Origin: CAXMST01 sp963712765
GTDB lineage: Bacteria; Actinomycetota; Thermoleophilia; Solirubrobacterales; 70-9
Reading direction: 5' to 3'
Length of the DNA stretch: 64,000 nucleotides
Assembly: GCA_963712765.1 (NCBI GenBank)
Contig: CAVQIX010000003.1
Location: 124,001-188,000 of the forward strand
The translations under genes and the position numbers were made by a program. How positions within the stretch are numbered: position 1 is the stretch's first letter; each line of letters begins with the position of its first letter. The notes beneath the pieces were generated by a model that made no database searches, was not told the DNA's origin, and was given only the letters and a program-made list of their open reading frames with translations. Below are positions 51,486 through 59,487 of the stretch, piece by piece.

Positions 51486-51889
51486 TGAGCGTGCCGGCGC
51501 CGCTTCGCCTGTCGGCGCTCGCCGCCGCAGCGCTCGCGGCCGCCGGCATCGTCGGGATTGCGCTCAGCGACGGACCTCATCTCTCCTTCTCAGGGGTAAG
51601 CCCCTGGGTGGTGGTGTGGGCGTTGGGGCTGTTCGGCCTGCTGGCCTGTGCGCCCTTCGAGCTCCATCGGCGGGTCTCGGCCCGCACCGAGGATCCCGAT
51701 CGGCGCTGGGAGCTCGCGATCGTCGCCTGGGGGGCTGTGGCGCTGGCGGGACTCGCGGGCTTCGCGCTGCTCGGGGTCCTCGCGGGTTTCTCAGGGTCGA
51801 GTGGCAGCGGCGCGATCAGTCTGACCGGGCTCGCCGAATGCGGGCTGGTGGTATCCGCGGTGCTGTTGCTGATGCTCACCACCGGTTGA
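51482..51889 (+). CDS. Small four-helix membrane protein
   Basis: 135 residues, ATG 51482 overlapping the MerR stop as ATGA. Four hydrophobic segments (about 10-29, 40-58, 76-100 and 113-133) with a charged loop (RRVSARTEDPDRRWE) between the second and third. No family recognised. Translational coupling to the MerR gene suggests a linked role, for example as a membrane partner, but nothing in the sequence proves it. Confidence 0.7.
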   Translation: MMSVPAPLRLSALAAAALAAAGIVGIALSDGPHLSFSGVSPWVVVWALGLFGLLACAPFELHRRVSARTEDPDRRWELAIVAWGAVALAGLAGFALLGVLAGFSGSSGSGAISLTGLAECGLVVSAVLLLMLTTG

Positions 51890-51948
51890 GCGGAAGCTGC
51901 GGAAGCCGCCTTTGGCTCCTGCCGGCCCTGCACATCGTCATCGTCTAG

Positions 51949-51962
51949 ATTGACCAGTCAAT
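51949..51962. promoter_or_regulatory. TetR-type operator candidate before the nitrilase/TetR unit
   Basis: ATTGAC-CA-GTCAAT, a 6-2-6 inverted repeat, followed directly by a further CAGTCAG half-site. TAGATT (51946-51951), a -10-like box, overlaps its left arm. Given the TetR gene downstream, autoregulation is likely. Confidence 0.55.
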
Positions 51963-52022
51963 CAGTCAGCGGATGCGGCCCAGATGGACGTTCCGTGGCG
52001 CCTTTCGAGGAAGGAGGCGGAG

Positions 52023-52859
52023 ATGCGCGTAGCGGCTGTGCAGATCAACTCCAACGGCGAGCAGGACCGCAACATCGAGCTCGCGGAAAAGCAGGTCCGG
52101 GCGGCCGCCGGAGCCGGCGCCGAGCTGATCGTGCTTCCTGAGAAGTGGAGCCTGCTGGGCCCCGGTGAGCTGCTCGCCGAGGCGGCCGAGCCGATCGAGA
52201 CAGGAGTTGCAGTGGCCGCCGCCCGGGCGTGGGCCCGGGATCTGGGTGTCTTTGTCGTCGCAGGGAGCGTCGCCGAGCGCACCGAGGAGGGCGAGCGTTT
52301 CGCCAACGCCTCGCCGCTGATCGACGCCGAGGGTGCGATCGTCGCGATCTATCGGAAGATCCACATGTTCGACGTAGACGTCGGCGGCGTCAGCTACCGC
52401 GAGTCCGATCACGAGATCCCCGGCGATAGGCCGGTGATCGCGGCCGGGCCCGGGGCCGAGATCGGGCTCACCGTCTGTTACGACCTCCGGTTTCCGGAGC
52501 TTTTCAGCGTGCTCGCGCTCGCCGGGGCCGAGCTGATCACGCTCCCGTCCGCGTTCACCGCCACCACCGGCGCCGCCCACTGGGAGCCGCTGATCCGCGC
52601 CCGGGCGATCGAGAATCAGCTCTTCGTTGTCGCCGCCGGTCAGCACGGACGCGCGGCCCCGCACTACGACAGCTGGGGCCACTCGATGATCGTCGATCCC
52701 TGGGGGCGCCTCCTCGCCGACCTCGACCACGGCGACGGATTCATTCTCGCCGCGCTGGACTTCGACGAGATGACGAGGATCCGAGACCGGCTGCCGTCCC
52801 TTGCCAGCCGCCGTCCCGATGCGTACCGTTCCCCCGACTCGATTGAAAGCCATGCCTGA
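52023..52859 (+). CDS. Carbon-nitrogen hydrolase (nitrilase superfamily, Nit-like)
   Basis: 278 residues from ATG 52023, behind AAGGAGG. The Glu-Lys-Cys triad is visible: Glu in IVLPEKWS, Lys in YRKIHMFDVD, and Cys in GLTVCYDLRFPE. The pattern is nearest to omega-amidase/Nit2 and deaminated-glutathione amidase types, which hydrolyse side-product amides such as 2-oxoglutaramate. It overlaps the TetR gene by eight bases, so its level is probably tied to that regulator. Confidence 0.9.
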   Translation: MRVAAVQINSNGEQDRNIELAEKQVRAAAGAGAELIVLPEKWSLLGPGELLAEAAEPIETGVAVAAARAWARDLGVFVVAGSVAERTEEGERFANASPLIDAEGAIVAIYRKIHMFDVDVGGVSYRESDHEIPGDRPVIAAGPGAEIGLTVCYDLRFPELFSVLALAGAELITLPSAFTATTGAAHWEPLIRARAIENQLFVVAAGQHGRAAPHYDSWGHSMIVDPWGRLLADLDHGDGFILAALDFDEMTRIRDRLPSLASRRPDAYRSPDSIESHA

Positions 52860-53469
52860 CGCCAAGACCGAGCGGCCCGCCGCGATCGACAAGCGCCGGG
52901 CGATCCTCGAAGCCGCGATCCGCGTTTTCGCTCGCCAGGGCTACCACGCGACCCGCGTGAGCGACATCGCCGACGAGGCCGGAGTCGCCTACGGCCTCGT
53001 CTACCACTACTTCCGCAGCAAGGAAGCGGTGATGACCGAGCTATTCACCGAGCGCTGGTCGCTGCTGCTCGAGGCCGGCGAGGAGGTGATGGCCGGCGAC
53101 GGCACCCCGCGCGAGAAGCTCTCAGCGATCGCCGGCTTCATCATCGACTCCTACCGGCACAACCCGGAGCTGATGAAGGTGATCATCATCGAGGTCACCC
53201 GGGCCGCGAACTCCTTCGGTCGCACGCATCTGCCGGAGATCCGCCAGGCTTACGATCAGGTCGCCTCGATCGTCTCGGCGGCCCAGCAGGACGGCAGCTT
53301 CCGAACCGACATCGACGCCGATTTCGTCGGCATGTCCTTCTACGGCGCGATCGAGCAGCTCCTCAGTGGGTGGGTCTTCGAGCTGATGCCGGCCACCGAC
53401 GAGGAGTTCGACGCGGCCCGTGAGATGGTCGTCGAGTTGATCTGCGGCGGCCTCGAGCGGCGCGTCTGA
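52852..53469 (+). CDS. TetR-family transcriptional regulator
   Basis: 205 residues from ATG 52852. N-terminal HTH: ILEAAIRVFARQGYHATRVSDIADEAGVAYGLVYHYFRSKEAV. The C-terminal domain (DSYRHNPELMKVIIIEVTRA, SFYGAIEQLLSGWV) resembles FadR/AcrR-like TetR proteins that bind fatty acyl-CoA (TetR_C_33-like). It overlaps the nitrilase gene by eight bases, and a TetR-type palindrome lies upstream of that unit. It is a candidate regulator of the three lipid operators, though its own site differs from them. Confidence 0.88.
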   Translation: MPDAKTERPAAIDKRRAILEAAIRVFARQGYHATRVSDIADEAGVAYGLVYHYFRSKEAVMTELFTERWSLLLEAGEEVMAGDGTPREKLSAIAGFIIDSYRHNPELMKVIIIEVTRAANSFGRTHLPEIRQAYDQVASIVSAAQQDGSFRTDIDADFVGMSFYGAIEQLLSGWVFELMPATDEEFDAAREMVVELICGGLERRV

Positions 53470-53562
53470 GCGCTTGCAACTCGGTGTTCGCCGCAGGCGC
53501 GGTAAGGTCGCATCCTTCCGAGCAACGACTATTCGCCCCCGCAGGTGGGTGGGAAAGAGCTG

Positions 53563-53697
53563 ATGGAGAACGAAGTCGTCAGAAGACTGCTGTGGTCGGG
53601 ACTGCTGGCCGCGACCGGCGCCCTGGCCAGCATCCTTGCGCACCGCGCCTCGACGATGGTCTGGAAGCGCGTGTTCGATGAGGAGCCGCCCGAGTAA
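53563..53697 (+). CDS. 44-residue membrane protein, DUF4235-like
   Basis: ATG 53563 to TAA 53697, the stop overlapping the next ATG as TAATG. One membrane helix (LLWSGLLAATGALASILA) is followed by a basic stretch and a short acidic end (KRVFDEEPPE). It resembles a shortened DUF4235 protein, a family often found beside Holin-X and DUF3618 genes in actinomycetes, as here. Function is unknown. GGAAAGAG lies upstream. Confidence 0.6.
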   Translation: MENEVVRRLLWSGLLAATGALASILAHRASTMVWKRVFDEEPPE

Positions 53698-54158
53698 TGG
53701 CCGCCCCCCCGGACAGCCCCCGCGGCACCCGCGGTGTCCCTGACACCGAGCAGGACCGATCAGTCGGCGAGCTCGTTCTCGATGTCTCCGAGAGGGTCTC
53801 GATCCTCGTTCGCGAGGAGATCGAGCTGGCGAAGACGGAGGTCACGGAGAAGGCCGGCGAGCTCGTGCGCGGCTCGGTGGTCGGCATCGCTGCGGGCATC
53901 TTCGTGCTGATGGCTCTGGCGATGGCGATGCAGGCCGGCGCCTGGCTGATCAACGACATGCTCGGGATCGAGTCGGCGATCTGGGTCGGCTTCGCCCTGA
54001 TGATGCTGCTCTTCCTGATCGTCGCCGGGATCGCCGGGATCGCCGCCCGGGCGGCCGTCCAAAAGGGCGCGCCCCCGGCGCCGAAGATGGCGATCGAGGA
54101 AGCCAAGGTGACCAAGGAGACACTGGAGGGTGGCTCATCACCGGAGGGTGGCTCATGA
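53697..54158 (+). CDS. Actinobacterial Holin-X family (phage-holin-like) membrane protein
   Basis: 153 residues. An amphipathic region (SVGELVLDVSERVSILVREE) precedes two membrane helices (about 62-85 and 96-120), then a charged tail. The family name comes from similarity to holins, but these genes are chromosomal in actinomycetes, and no phage genes are near. A likely role is in envelope organisation. The C-terminus ends in a short tandem repeat (EGGSSPEGGS) from an 18-base duplication. Confidence 0.82.
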   Translation: MAAPPDSPRGTRGVPDTEQDRSVGELVLDVSERVSILVREEIELAKTEVTEKAGELVRGSVVGIAAGIFVLMALAMAMQAGAWLINDMLGIESAIWVGFALMMLLFLIVAGIAGIAARAAVQKGAPPAPKMAIEEAKVTKETLEGGSSPEGGS

Positions 54159-54406
54159 GTGGGACCCCCGCAGCCCCGAGTCCCCGCCCCGGTGCCCCGG
54201 GTCGCAGCGCCGAGGAGATCAGGCACGACATCGCCGCCCAGCAGGGCGAGCTGGCCACCTCGGTGGACGCTCTGCGATCGCGCGTCACCGAGCTCACCGA
54301 CTGGAAGCGTCAGGTGCGCGAGCACCGGACCGAGATCATCGGTGCCGCCGCGGCCGTCGGCTTCGTCGTCGGTGGGCTGATCGCCCTGCGCCGCCGCCGA
54401 CGCTAG
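54155..54406 (+). CDS. DUF3618 protein
   Basis: 83 residues, GTG/ATG start overlapping the Holin-X stop as ATGA. The conserved block RSAEEIRHDIAAQQGELATSVDALRSRV is the DUF3618 signature, followed by one membrane helix (IIGAAAAVGFVVGGLIAL) and a basic tail. Function is unknown. It completes the DUF4235-like/Holin-X/DUF3618 cassette. Confidence 0.82.
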   Translation: MSGTPAAPSPRPGAPGRSAEEIRHDIAAQQGELATSVDALRSRVTELTDWKRQVREHRTEIIGAAAAVGFVVGGLIALRRRRR

Positions 54407-54426
54407 CTCCGACGACCTACAGGCCG

Positions 54427-55302
54427 CTAGCGCCCTCCCTGGGCTACCAGGTCGCTCGCAACCCCGCCGATGCCCAGTAGGCCGGGGCCGGTGTGGGCGC
54501 CGATGACGGGACCGATCTCAGAAACGAACAGCGGGTCGGTGCCGAAGATCTCGCGACCCTCTGCAGCAAGTCTCTGAGCGTTCTCGGGGTCCTGGATGTG
54601 CTGTACGACCCAGCCGTCCTTGCCGGCCGTTTCGAGCTCGCGTGCGAACTCGATCAGGCGCTCGAAGACACGGCGTCGGGTACGAACCCGCTCGACGGGT
54701 GTGATCTCTTCCTCCAGTGTCAGGATCGGCTTGATCTGCAGGGCCGAGCCGAGCAGGGCGCGGGCCGCGCCGATCCGGCCCCCCTTTCGCAGGTACTCCA
54801 GGGTGTCGATCGCAAACCACATGTCGAGTTGCTCGCGGGCGGCTTCGGCCGCCACGACCACTGCGCCGGCGTCCTCGCCGGCCGCCGCCGCGCGAGCGGC
54901 TGCCAGCACCGCCAGGCCCATCCCGCCGCAGGCCGAGCGGCTGTCGTAGATCATGATCCGGTCCGGGTCCGCGCCGCCGTCGACCAGGCTCTGTCTGGCT
55001 TGGCCGGCCGCCTCGAAGGTGCCGGAGATCGCTGCCGAGAGGTGAACGGAGACGATGTCCCTGCCGGCCTCCAGGAGCGGCTCGTAGGTCTCGAGGAAGT
55101 CCCCAACCGACGGCTGTGAGGTGGTGGCTCCCTCCTCGCTGGACCTGAGCCGCTCGAAGAACAATCCGTAGTCGCTGATCTCCGTTTCCTTGCGCTGCTC
55201 CCCACCGAGGGTCACGTACAGGCTCAACTCGGTGATGCCCCGCTCGGCGATCAGTTCCGGGGGTAGATAGCTGGTCGAGTCGCAGACGACGGCCGTGCTC
55301 AC
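54427..55302 (-). CDS. DegV-family fatty-acid-binding protein
   Basis: 291 residues from GTG 55302. AVVCDSTSYLPPEL at the start, TTSQPSVGDFLETYE, HLSAAISGTFEAA and the second-domain block IDTLEYLRKGGRIGAARALLG are the DegV signatures. In Firmicutes some DegV homologues (FakB) present a fatty acid to the kinase FakA for phosphorylation. No fakA is visible here, so the partner is open. It adds to the lipid theme. Confidence 0.9.
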   Translation of the reverse strand: MSTAVVCDSTSYLPPELIAERGITELSLYVTLGGEQRKETEISDYGLFFERLRSSEEGATTSQPSVGDFLETYEPLLEAGRDIVSVHLSAAISGTFEAAGQARQSLVDGGADPDRIMIYDSRSACGGMGLAVLAAARAAAAGEDAGAVVVAAEAAREQLDMWFAIDTLEYLRKGGRIGAARALLGSALQIKPILTLEEEITPVERVRTRRRVFERLIEFARELETAGKDGWVVQHIQDPENAQRLAAEGREIFGTDPLFVSEIGPVIGAHTGPGLLGIGGVASDLVAQGGR

Positions 55303-55381
55303 AGGGCCTTTGTAGCAGGACCCCTGTGGACCCGCCGGTGAATCCGCCCCGATCCCGGGATGGATCCTTGCGTGTGGCGAC

Positions 55382-55387
55382 TAGCAT
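55382..55387 (+). promoter_or_regulatory. -10 box of the epimerase gene
   Basis: TAGCAT eleven bases before ATG 55399. Confidence 0.35.
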
Positions 55388-55398
55388 CTGGGGGGCGA

Positions 55399-56463
55399 AT
55401 GGCGAAGACACTAATTACCGGGGGAACGGGGTTCATCGGCTCACACCTCGCTCGCGCGCTGGCCGCGCGCGGCGACGATCTGCGCCTGCTGATCCGCTCG
55501 GCGAACCCCGCCGAGCACCTCTCCGATCTCGACTTCGATCGGGTCAACGGTGATGTGACGGATCGCCGCGCCGTGCGCAGGGCGGTCGACGGGGTCGACC
55601 GGGTATTCCACGTCGCGGGCGTCACCTCGATGCGCCGCGATCAGGCCGCGCGCCTGCAGGCTGTCAACGTCGGCGGCACCCGTCTTCTCTGCGAGGAGGC
55701 CCTCGACGCCGGCGTCGAACGGGTGATCCACACCTCCTCGGCAGCCGCCCTGGGGCCCGCGAAATCCCGCGGGCGAGCCGACGAGACCCAGAGCTTCCCG
55801 GCGATCGCGCGCGGGATCCCCTACGTGCACTCCAAGCACGAGGCAGAGGCCGAGGCGCTCAGGGTTGCCGCCCATGGACTCGACGTGGTGATCGTCAACC
55901 CGACCTTCGTGCTCGGGCCTGAGGACCCGACCGGCAGCTCGATGGGCCTCGTGCGCCGGTTCCTGCTCCGGCAGATCCCCGTTTACGTCGACGGCGGCAT
56001 CAACATCAGCGATGTCCGTGACGTCGCCGACGGCCATCTCCTTGCCGCGGCCGAAGGCCTACCCGGTGAGCGCTACATACTCGGAGGACGCAACTTCACG
56101 CTGCAGCGGCTGTTCGCCGACCTGGCGCGAATCTCCGGCGTGCCGGCGCCGGTCCTCAAGCTCCCCGCCGGGCTCGCGCTCGGCGCCGCCGAGGCCGTCG
56201 AGCGCTTCGGCCTCCCGGTCCCAGTCCCGATATCGGCCGACGAGACGCGGTCGGCCTCGCTCTGGTGGACCTATTCGGCCGCCAAGGCGAAGCGGGAGCT
56301 CGATTGGCATCCCCGTGGCCACGAGGAGACCCTGACCGACGCGATCGCCTGGCAGGCGGAGCAGCTCGGCGACCGGGTCGGAGGGGATCCCAGCATCGCC
56401 TCCCAGGCGCTCGGCGCCGCCGCGCGCGCGGCCCGTCTCGCCGGAAGCGTGGTGCCCCGGTGA
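55399..56463 (+). CDS. NAD-dependent epimerase/dehydratase (extended SDR)
   Basis: 354 residues from ATG 55399. TLITGGTGFIGSHLARAL binds NAD(P); the catalytic Ser lies in IHTSSAAALG, and YVHSKHEAE gives Tyr and Lys with the usual spacing. The pattern resembles dihydroflavonol reductase/HpnA-like enzymes rather than sugar epimerases. HpnA relatives act in hopanoid or isoprenoid pathways, which I note only as a possibility. Its stop overlaps the next gene as GTGA. Confidence 0.88.
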   Translation: MAKTLITGGTGFIGSHLARALAARGDDLRLLIRSANPAEHLSDLDFDRVNGDVTDRRAVRRAVDGVDRVFHVAGVTSMRRDQAARLQAVNVGGTRLLCEEALDAGVERVIHTSSAAALGPAKSRGRADETQSFPAIARGIPYVHSKHEAEAEALRVAAHGLDVVIVNPTFVLGPEDPTGSSMGLVRRFLLRQIPVYVDGGINISDVRDVADGHLLAAAEGLPGERYILGGRNFTLQRLFADLARISGVPAPVLKLPAGLALGAAEAVERFGLPVPVPISADETRSASLWWTYSAAKAKRELDWHPRGHEETLTDAIAWQAEQLGDRVGGDPSIASQALGAAARAARLAGSVVPR

Positions 56464-56816
56464 TCGATTCGGCGGCCGGAGCCGGCGACGAGCGAGCCGG
56501 CGAGCCGGAACAGCGGCCAGAACTGGTGCTCTACCGCTGCCCGACGCCGACCGATGTCCTCTGTCCGTGCGGAGCTGTGGCCCGGCGGCTGCGGAAGCTC
56601 GACCTCCCCCACCGCGTTGAGCGGGTCCCCTACCGGCGGCAGGATCGACCCGAGATCGTCGAGCTCACTGGACAGAAGCGGGTCCCGCTGCTGATCGACG
56701 GCGACGAGGTGATCCACGATTCCCGGCGGATACTCGAGTACCTCGCCTGGCGCTATGGAACCGAGGGCGGGGGAGTGGATGGGGAGCGGGAGCAGGGCGC
56801 GCCCGAAACGGCTTGA
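56460..56816 (+). CDS. Glutaredoxin/GST N-terminal-domain protein
   Basis: 118 residues from GTG 56460. A thioredoxin-like fold: ELVLYRCPTPTDVLCPCGAVARRL, the cis-Pro region KRVPLLIDGDEVIHDSRRILEYLAWRYG. There is no GST C-terminal helical domain. Several Cys residues (CPTPTDVLCPC) occupy the active-site region, unlike the normal CPXC. It may reduce disulfides or bind metal; no function is proven. It is coupled to the epimerase gene. Confidence 0.78.
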   Translation: MIDSAAGAGDERAGEPEQRPELVLYRCPTPTDVLCPCGAVARRLRKLDLPHRVERVPYRRQDRPEIVELTGQKRVPLLIDGDEVIHDSRRILEYLAWRYGTEGGGVDGEREQGAPETA

Positions 56817-56822
56817 CGCTGC

Positions 56823-56844
56823 TATACAATTTGAAGCACTGTAT
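56823..56844 (+). promoter_or_regulatory. -10 box and inverted repeat at the HesB/ErpA gene start
   Basis: TATACAAT (56823-56830) is a good -10, 12 bases before ATG 56843. It lies inside the inverted repeat ATACA-N11-TGTAT (56824-56844), which also covers the start codon. A repressor binding here would block both transcription and translation start. Confidence 0.4.
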
Positions 56845-57217
56845 GGAAACGCCAGAGACAGCAATCAAGATCACCGACGTGGCCGCCGGCAAGCTCCGTG
56901 ATCTTCTCGCCGGCCAGGACGACTCCGATCAGGCGCTCCGGGTGGCGGTCAAGGGCGGCGGCTGCTCCGGTTTCCAATACTCACTCGCGCTCGACAAACG
57001 TAAGGACGACGACCATCTCTTCGAGCACAACGGCGTCGCCGTCGTTGTGGACAGGACTTCGATGCAGTTCGTGTTCGGCTCCGAGGTGGACTACGTCGAG
57101 GGCCTTCAGGGCGCCGGGTTCGCGGTCAACAACCCGAACGTGGTCGCGGCCTGCGGCTGCGGCTCCTCTTTCCAGGTCCGCGAAGACGCAGACGAAGGCG
57201 CCGCAACCCCCGCCTGA
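56843..57217 (+). CDS. HesB/IscA/ErpA-type iron-sulfur assembly protein
   Basis: 124 residues from ATG 56843. The three conserved Cys residues of A-type carriers are present in GGGCSGFQYSL and ACGCGSSF. These proteins carry Fe-S clusters from scaffold to target enzymes. The neighbours (CGFS glutaredoxin, BolA) belong to the same trafficking system. Likely clients in the window include BioB and the ferredoxin-dependent enzymes. A C-terminal acidic tail follows the CGCG motif. Confidence 0.93.
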   Translation: METPETAIKITDVAAGKLRDLLAGQDDSDQALRVAVKGGGCSGFQYSLALDKRKDDDHLFEHNGVAVVVDRTSMQFVFGSEVDYVEGLQGAGFAVNNPNVVAACGCGSSFQVREDADEGAATPA

Positions 57218-57257
57218 GAACCCGGCTGGGGCGCTCAGGTCTGCGGGTCAATCGCCT

Positions 57258-57662
57258 CTAGGTCTCGATCTGCATCGGCGGGCTCTGGTGCGTGCCCTGA
57301 TCGGAGCCTGCCGGTTCGGCGCCGCTGGAATCGCCGGGCTGATCGACGCCTAGCACCGAGGCCAGCTCACCGGACTCGAACATCTCCTCGACGATGTCGC
57401 AACCGCCGACGAGATCGCCGTTGACGTAGAGCTGGGGGAAGGTCTGCCAGTCCGAGAGCTCTGTGGTCACCTCGCGCAGCGGCTGCAGCAGAGGCAGGAC
57501 ATCAATCGCGCCATACTCGACGCCGAACTGCTCGAGGATGCCGACGGTTCGCATTGAGAAGCCGCACTGCGGCGCATCGGGGGTTCCCTTCATGAACAGC
57601 AGGACCGGGTTCTGGGTGATCGCCTGCTCAACCTGCTCGCGTAGCTCGGGGTTCGCTGCCAT
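57258..57662 (-). CDS. Monothiol CGFS glutaredoxin (Grx4/GrxD type)
   Basis: 134 residues. LFMKGTPDAPQCGFSMRTV contains the CGFS active site; WQTFPQLYVNGDLVGGCDI is the glutathione and cluster region. Such proteins hold a [2Fe-2S] cluster between two subunits, or with BolA, and pass it on. The tail of about 30 residues after VLGVDQ is low-complexity. It converges on the HesB/ErpA-like gene and lies downstream of bolA, on the same strand. Confidence 0.93.
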   Translation of the reverse strand: MAANPELREQVEQAITQNPVLLFMKGTPDAPQCGFSMRTVGILEQFGVEYGAIDVLPLLQPLREVTTELSDWQTFPQLYVNGDLVGGCDIVEEMFESGELASVLGVDQPGDSSGAEPAGSDQGTHQSPPMQIET

Positions 57663-57764
57663 GCTCGAGCCTGCCTCTCTTCCCGCTCGGGATACGAAGT
57701 ACGTCGGACCACATCAGGGTAGCCGCCCGGGAACCCCGGCGAGCTCGATCGACGGCTCAGTCGT

Positions 57765-57998
57765 TCAGCCAGGAAGTGAGGTGTTGATCGACAGAGCGTG
57801 AATCGTGCCGTCGGCGAAGCGCTCGCTGACCGCCGACTTGACCATCCGATGTTGATCGATCCGGCTCTTGCCCTCGAACTGTCGGGCGCTGACGATCGCT
57901 CTCAGATGGTCGCCGCCGCCCTCGTCGCGTACCTCGACCTCGGCGCCGGGTAGCGCTTCGGCGATCATCGACTCGAGTTCCTGCAGGTCCGCAGCCAT
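57765..57998 (-). CDS. BolA-family protein
   Basis: 77 residues. The class II KH-like BolA fold is recognisable: the loop GGGDHLRAIVSARQFEGKSRIDQHRMVKSAV and the conserved His in IHALSINT. BolA proteins bind CGFS glutaredoxins and share an Fe-S cluster. The grx gene follows 100 bases downstream, so they are likely partners. It is about the minimal BolA length. Confidence 0.92.
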   Translation of the reverse strand: MAADLQELESMIAEALPGAEVEVRDEGGGDHLRAIVSARQFEGKSRIDQHRMVKSAVSERFADGTIHALSINTSLPG

Positions 57999-58082
57999 TG
58001 CAGCCGGGATCCTAGATCAGCGGGCCGGGCGAACTCCTCAGGCCCGAGCGGCAAGCGCCCGGCGGCGCGGTGGTGAGCGCCC

Positions 58083-59477
58083 TCAGCGGTCCCGGGAGGC
58101 GTCGAGCATCTCCTCGATCGTGGTCAGCTTTACACGTGGCCTGCCCCGCTGCTCGCCACGAGCGGTCTCCAGTGCGTCGATCGCGCGCCAGCCGTCGTAC
58201 TCGACGAACTCGACACCGCCGGCCTCGAGCAGGTCGGGAAGTGCATCGCGGTTGGTCTCCCTCTCGGGGATGCGCCCGGCGGCCACGTCCTCGAACATCG
58301 CCTCGATCGTCTCGGTCGCGTCCTTCTTGTTGGTTCCGATCACTCCGCTCGGCCCGCGCTTGATCCAGCCAACCACGTAGTTGCCCTCGAGCTGGGATCC
58401 GTCCTCGGAGACCACGCGGCCGCTCTCGTTCGGGATCACACCACGACGGGGGTCGTAGGGGACGCCGTCGAGGGGTGTCCCGAGGTATCCGATCGAGCGC
58501 AGAACCATTCCGCAGTCGATCTCCTCCCGCTCGCCGGTGTCGACGGCTCCTACGGCGCCGTCGTCGCCGAGCTCGAGCCGGTTGACCGCGACCACGAGCC
58601 GTTCGACCCTGCCGTCGCCCTGGAGCTCGATCGGGCTGCGAAGAAAGCGCAGCTCGACCCGCCGCGGCTTGCCGGCGGGCTCGCGCTGGGCAAACTCGGT
58701 CAGCGTCTCGAGGTTCTTTCTATTCGTGGCGTCGGCGCGGTCGGAGTCGAGGAAGGCGGCGCTCGCCTCGTCGATCTCGGTCTGCGCGGGGTCGACGACG
58801 ATGTCGGCTTCGGTCAGTTCGCCCAGCTCGCGCACCTCGGGGTTCGTGAAGGCGGCCTGCGCCGGGCCGCGACGGCCGAGTACCACGACCTCCCGAACCC
58901 CTGATTCCGCCAGCGCCTGGATCGCGTGGTCGGCCGTGTCTGTCGCCTCCAGCTCTTCCCTCGGCAGCACCAGCATCCGGGCCACGTCGGCGGCGACGTT
59001 GCCGTTGCCGATCACGGCCACCCGCTCGCAGGAGAGGTCGAAGCGGCGGTTGGCGTAGTCGGGGTGGCCGTTGTACCAGGCGACGAACTCGGTAGCCGGG
59101 TGTGATCCCGCTAGCTCCTCGCCCGGGATCCCGAGCTGGCGATCGGTACCTGCCCCGTAGGCCCACAGCACGGAGTGATATATCGAGACAAGGTGCTCGG
59201 CGCTCACGTCGGAGCCGACGCTGACGTTTCCGAAGAAGCGGAAGGCCTCGTGTCCGGCGGTCTTCTCGTAGCGCCGGATCACGTTCTTGATCTTCGGATG
59301 GTCCGGAGCGACGCCGGCCCTGACGAGGCCGAAGGGTGTCGGCAGGCGGTCGATCATGTCGACCTCGAAGTCGATCTCGGGATGTGCGAAGAGAGACTCG
59401 GCGGCGTAGAAGCCGGCCGGCCCCGAGCCGACGATGGCAACGCGGAGGGGGCCGCCGTGCGTTGCCTGCTCGCCCAT
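58083..59477 (-). CDS. Ferredoxin/adrenodoxin-NADP+ reductase (FprA-like)
   Basis: 464 residues from ATG 59477. RVAIVGSGPAGFYAAESL binds FAD, RAGVAPDHPKIKNV and AVIGNGNVAADVARML (NADP) are adrenodoxin-reductase signatures, and the end GWIKRGPSGVIGTNKKDA is the family hallmark. It passes electrons from NADPH to a ferredoxin and can serve P450s and Fe-S assembly; two P450 genes lie in this window. It follows the coproheme decarboxylase gene after ten bases, so they form an operon. Confidence 0.93.
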   Translation of the reverse strand: MGEQATHGGPLRVAIVGSGPAGFYAAESLFAHPEIDFEVDMIDRLPTPFGLVRAGVAPDHPKIKNVIRRYEKTAGHEAFRFFGNVSVGSDVSAEHLVSIYHSVLWAYGAGTDRQLGIPGEELAGSHPATEFVAWYNGHPDYANRRFDLSCERVAVIGNGNVAADVARMLVLPREELEATDTADHAIQALAESGVREVVVLGRRGPAQAAFTNPEVRELGELTEADIVVDPAQTEIDEASAAFLDSDRADATNRKNLETLTEFAQREPAGKPRRVELRFLRSPIELQGDGRVERLVVAVNRLELGDDGAVGAVDTGEREEIDCGMVLRSIGYLGTPLDGVPYDPRRGVIPNESGRVVSEDGSQLEGNYVVGWIKRGPSGVIGTNKKDATETIEAMFEDVAAGRIPERETNRDALPDLLEAGGVEFVEYDGWRAIDALETARGEQRGRPRVKLTTIEEMLDASRDR

Positions 59478-59487
59478 CTCGGCCAGC

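Noticed and set aside
53697..54158. Holin-like protein as a sign of a prophage
   Set aside because: No integrase, terminase, portal, capsid or lysin gene is near. This family occurs as a chromosomal cassette with DUF3618 in actinomycetes.
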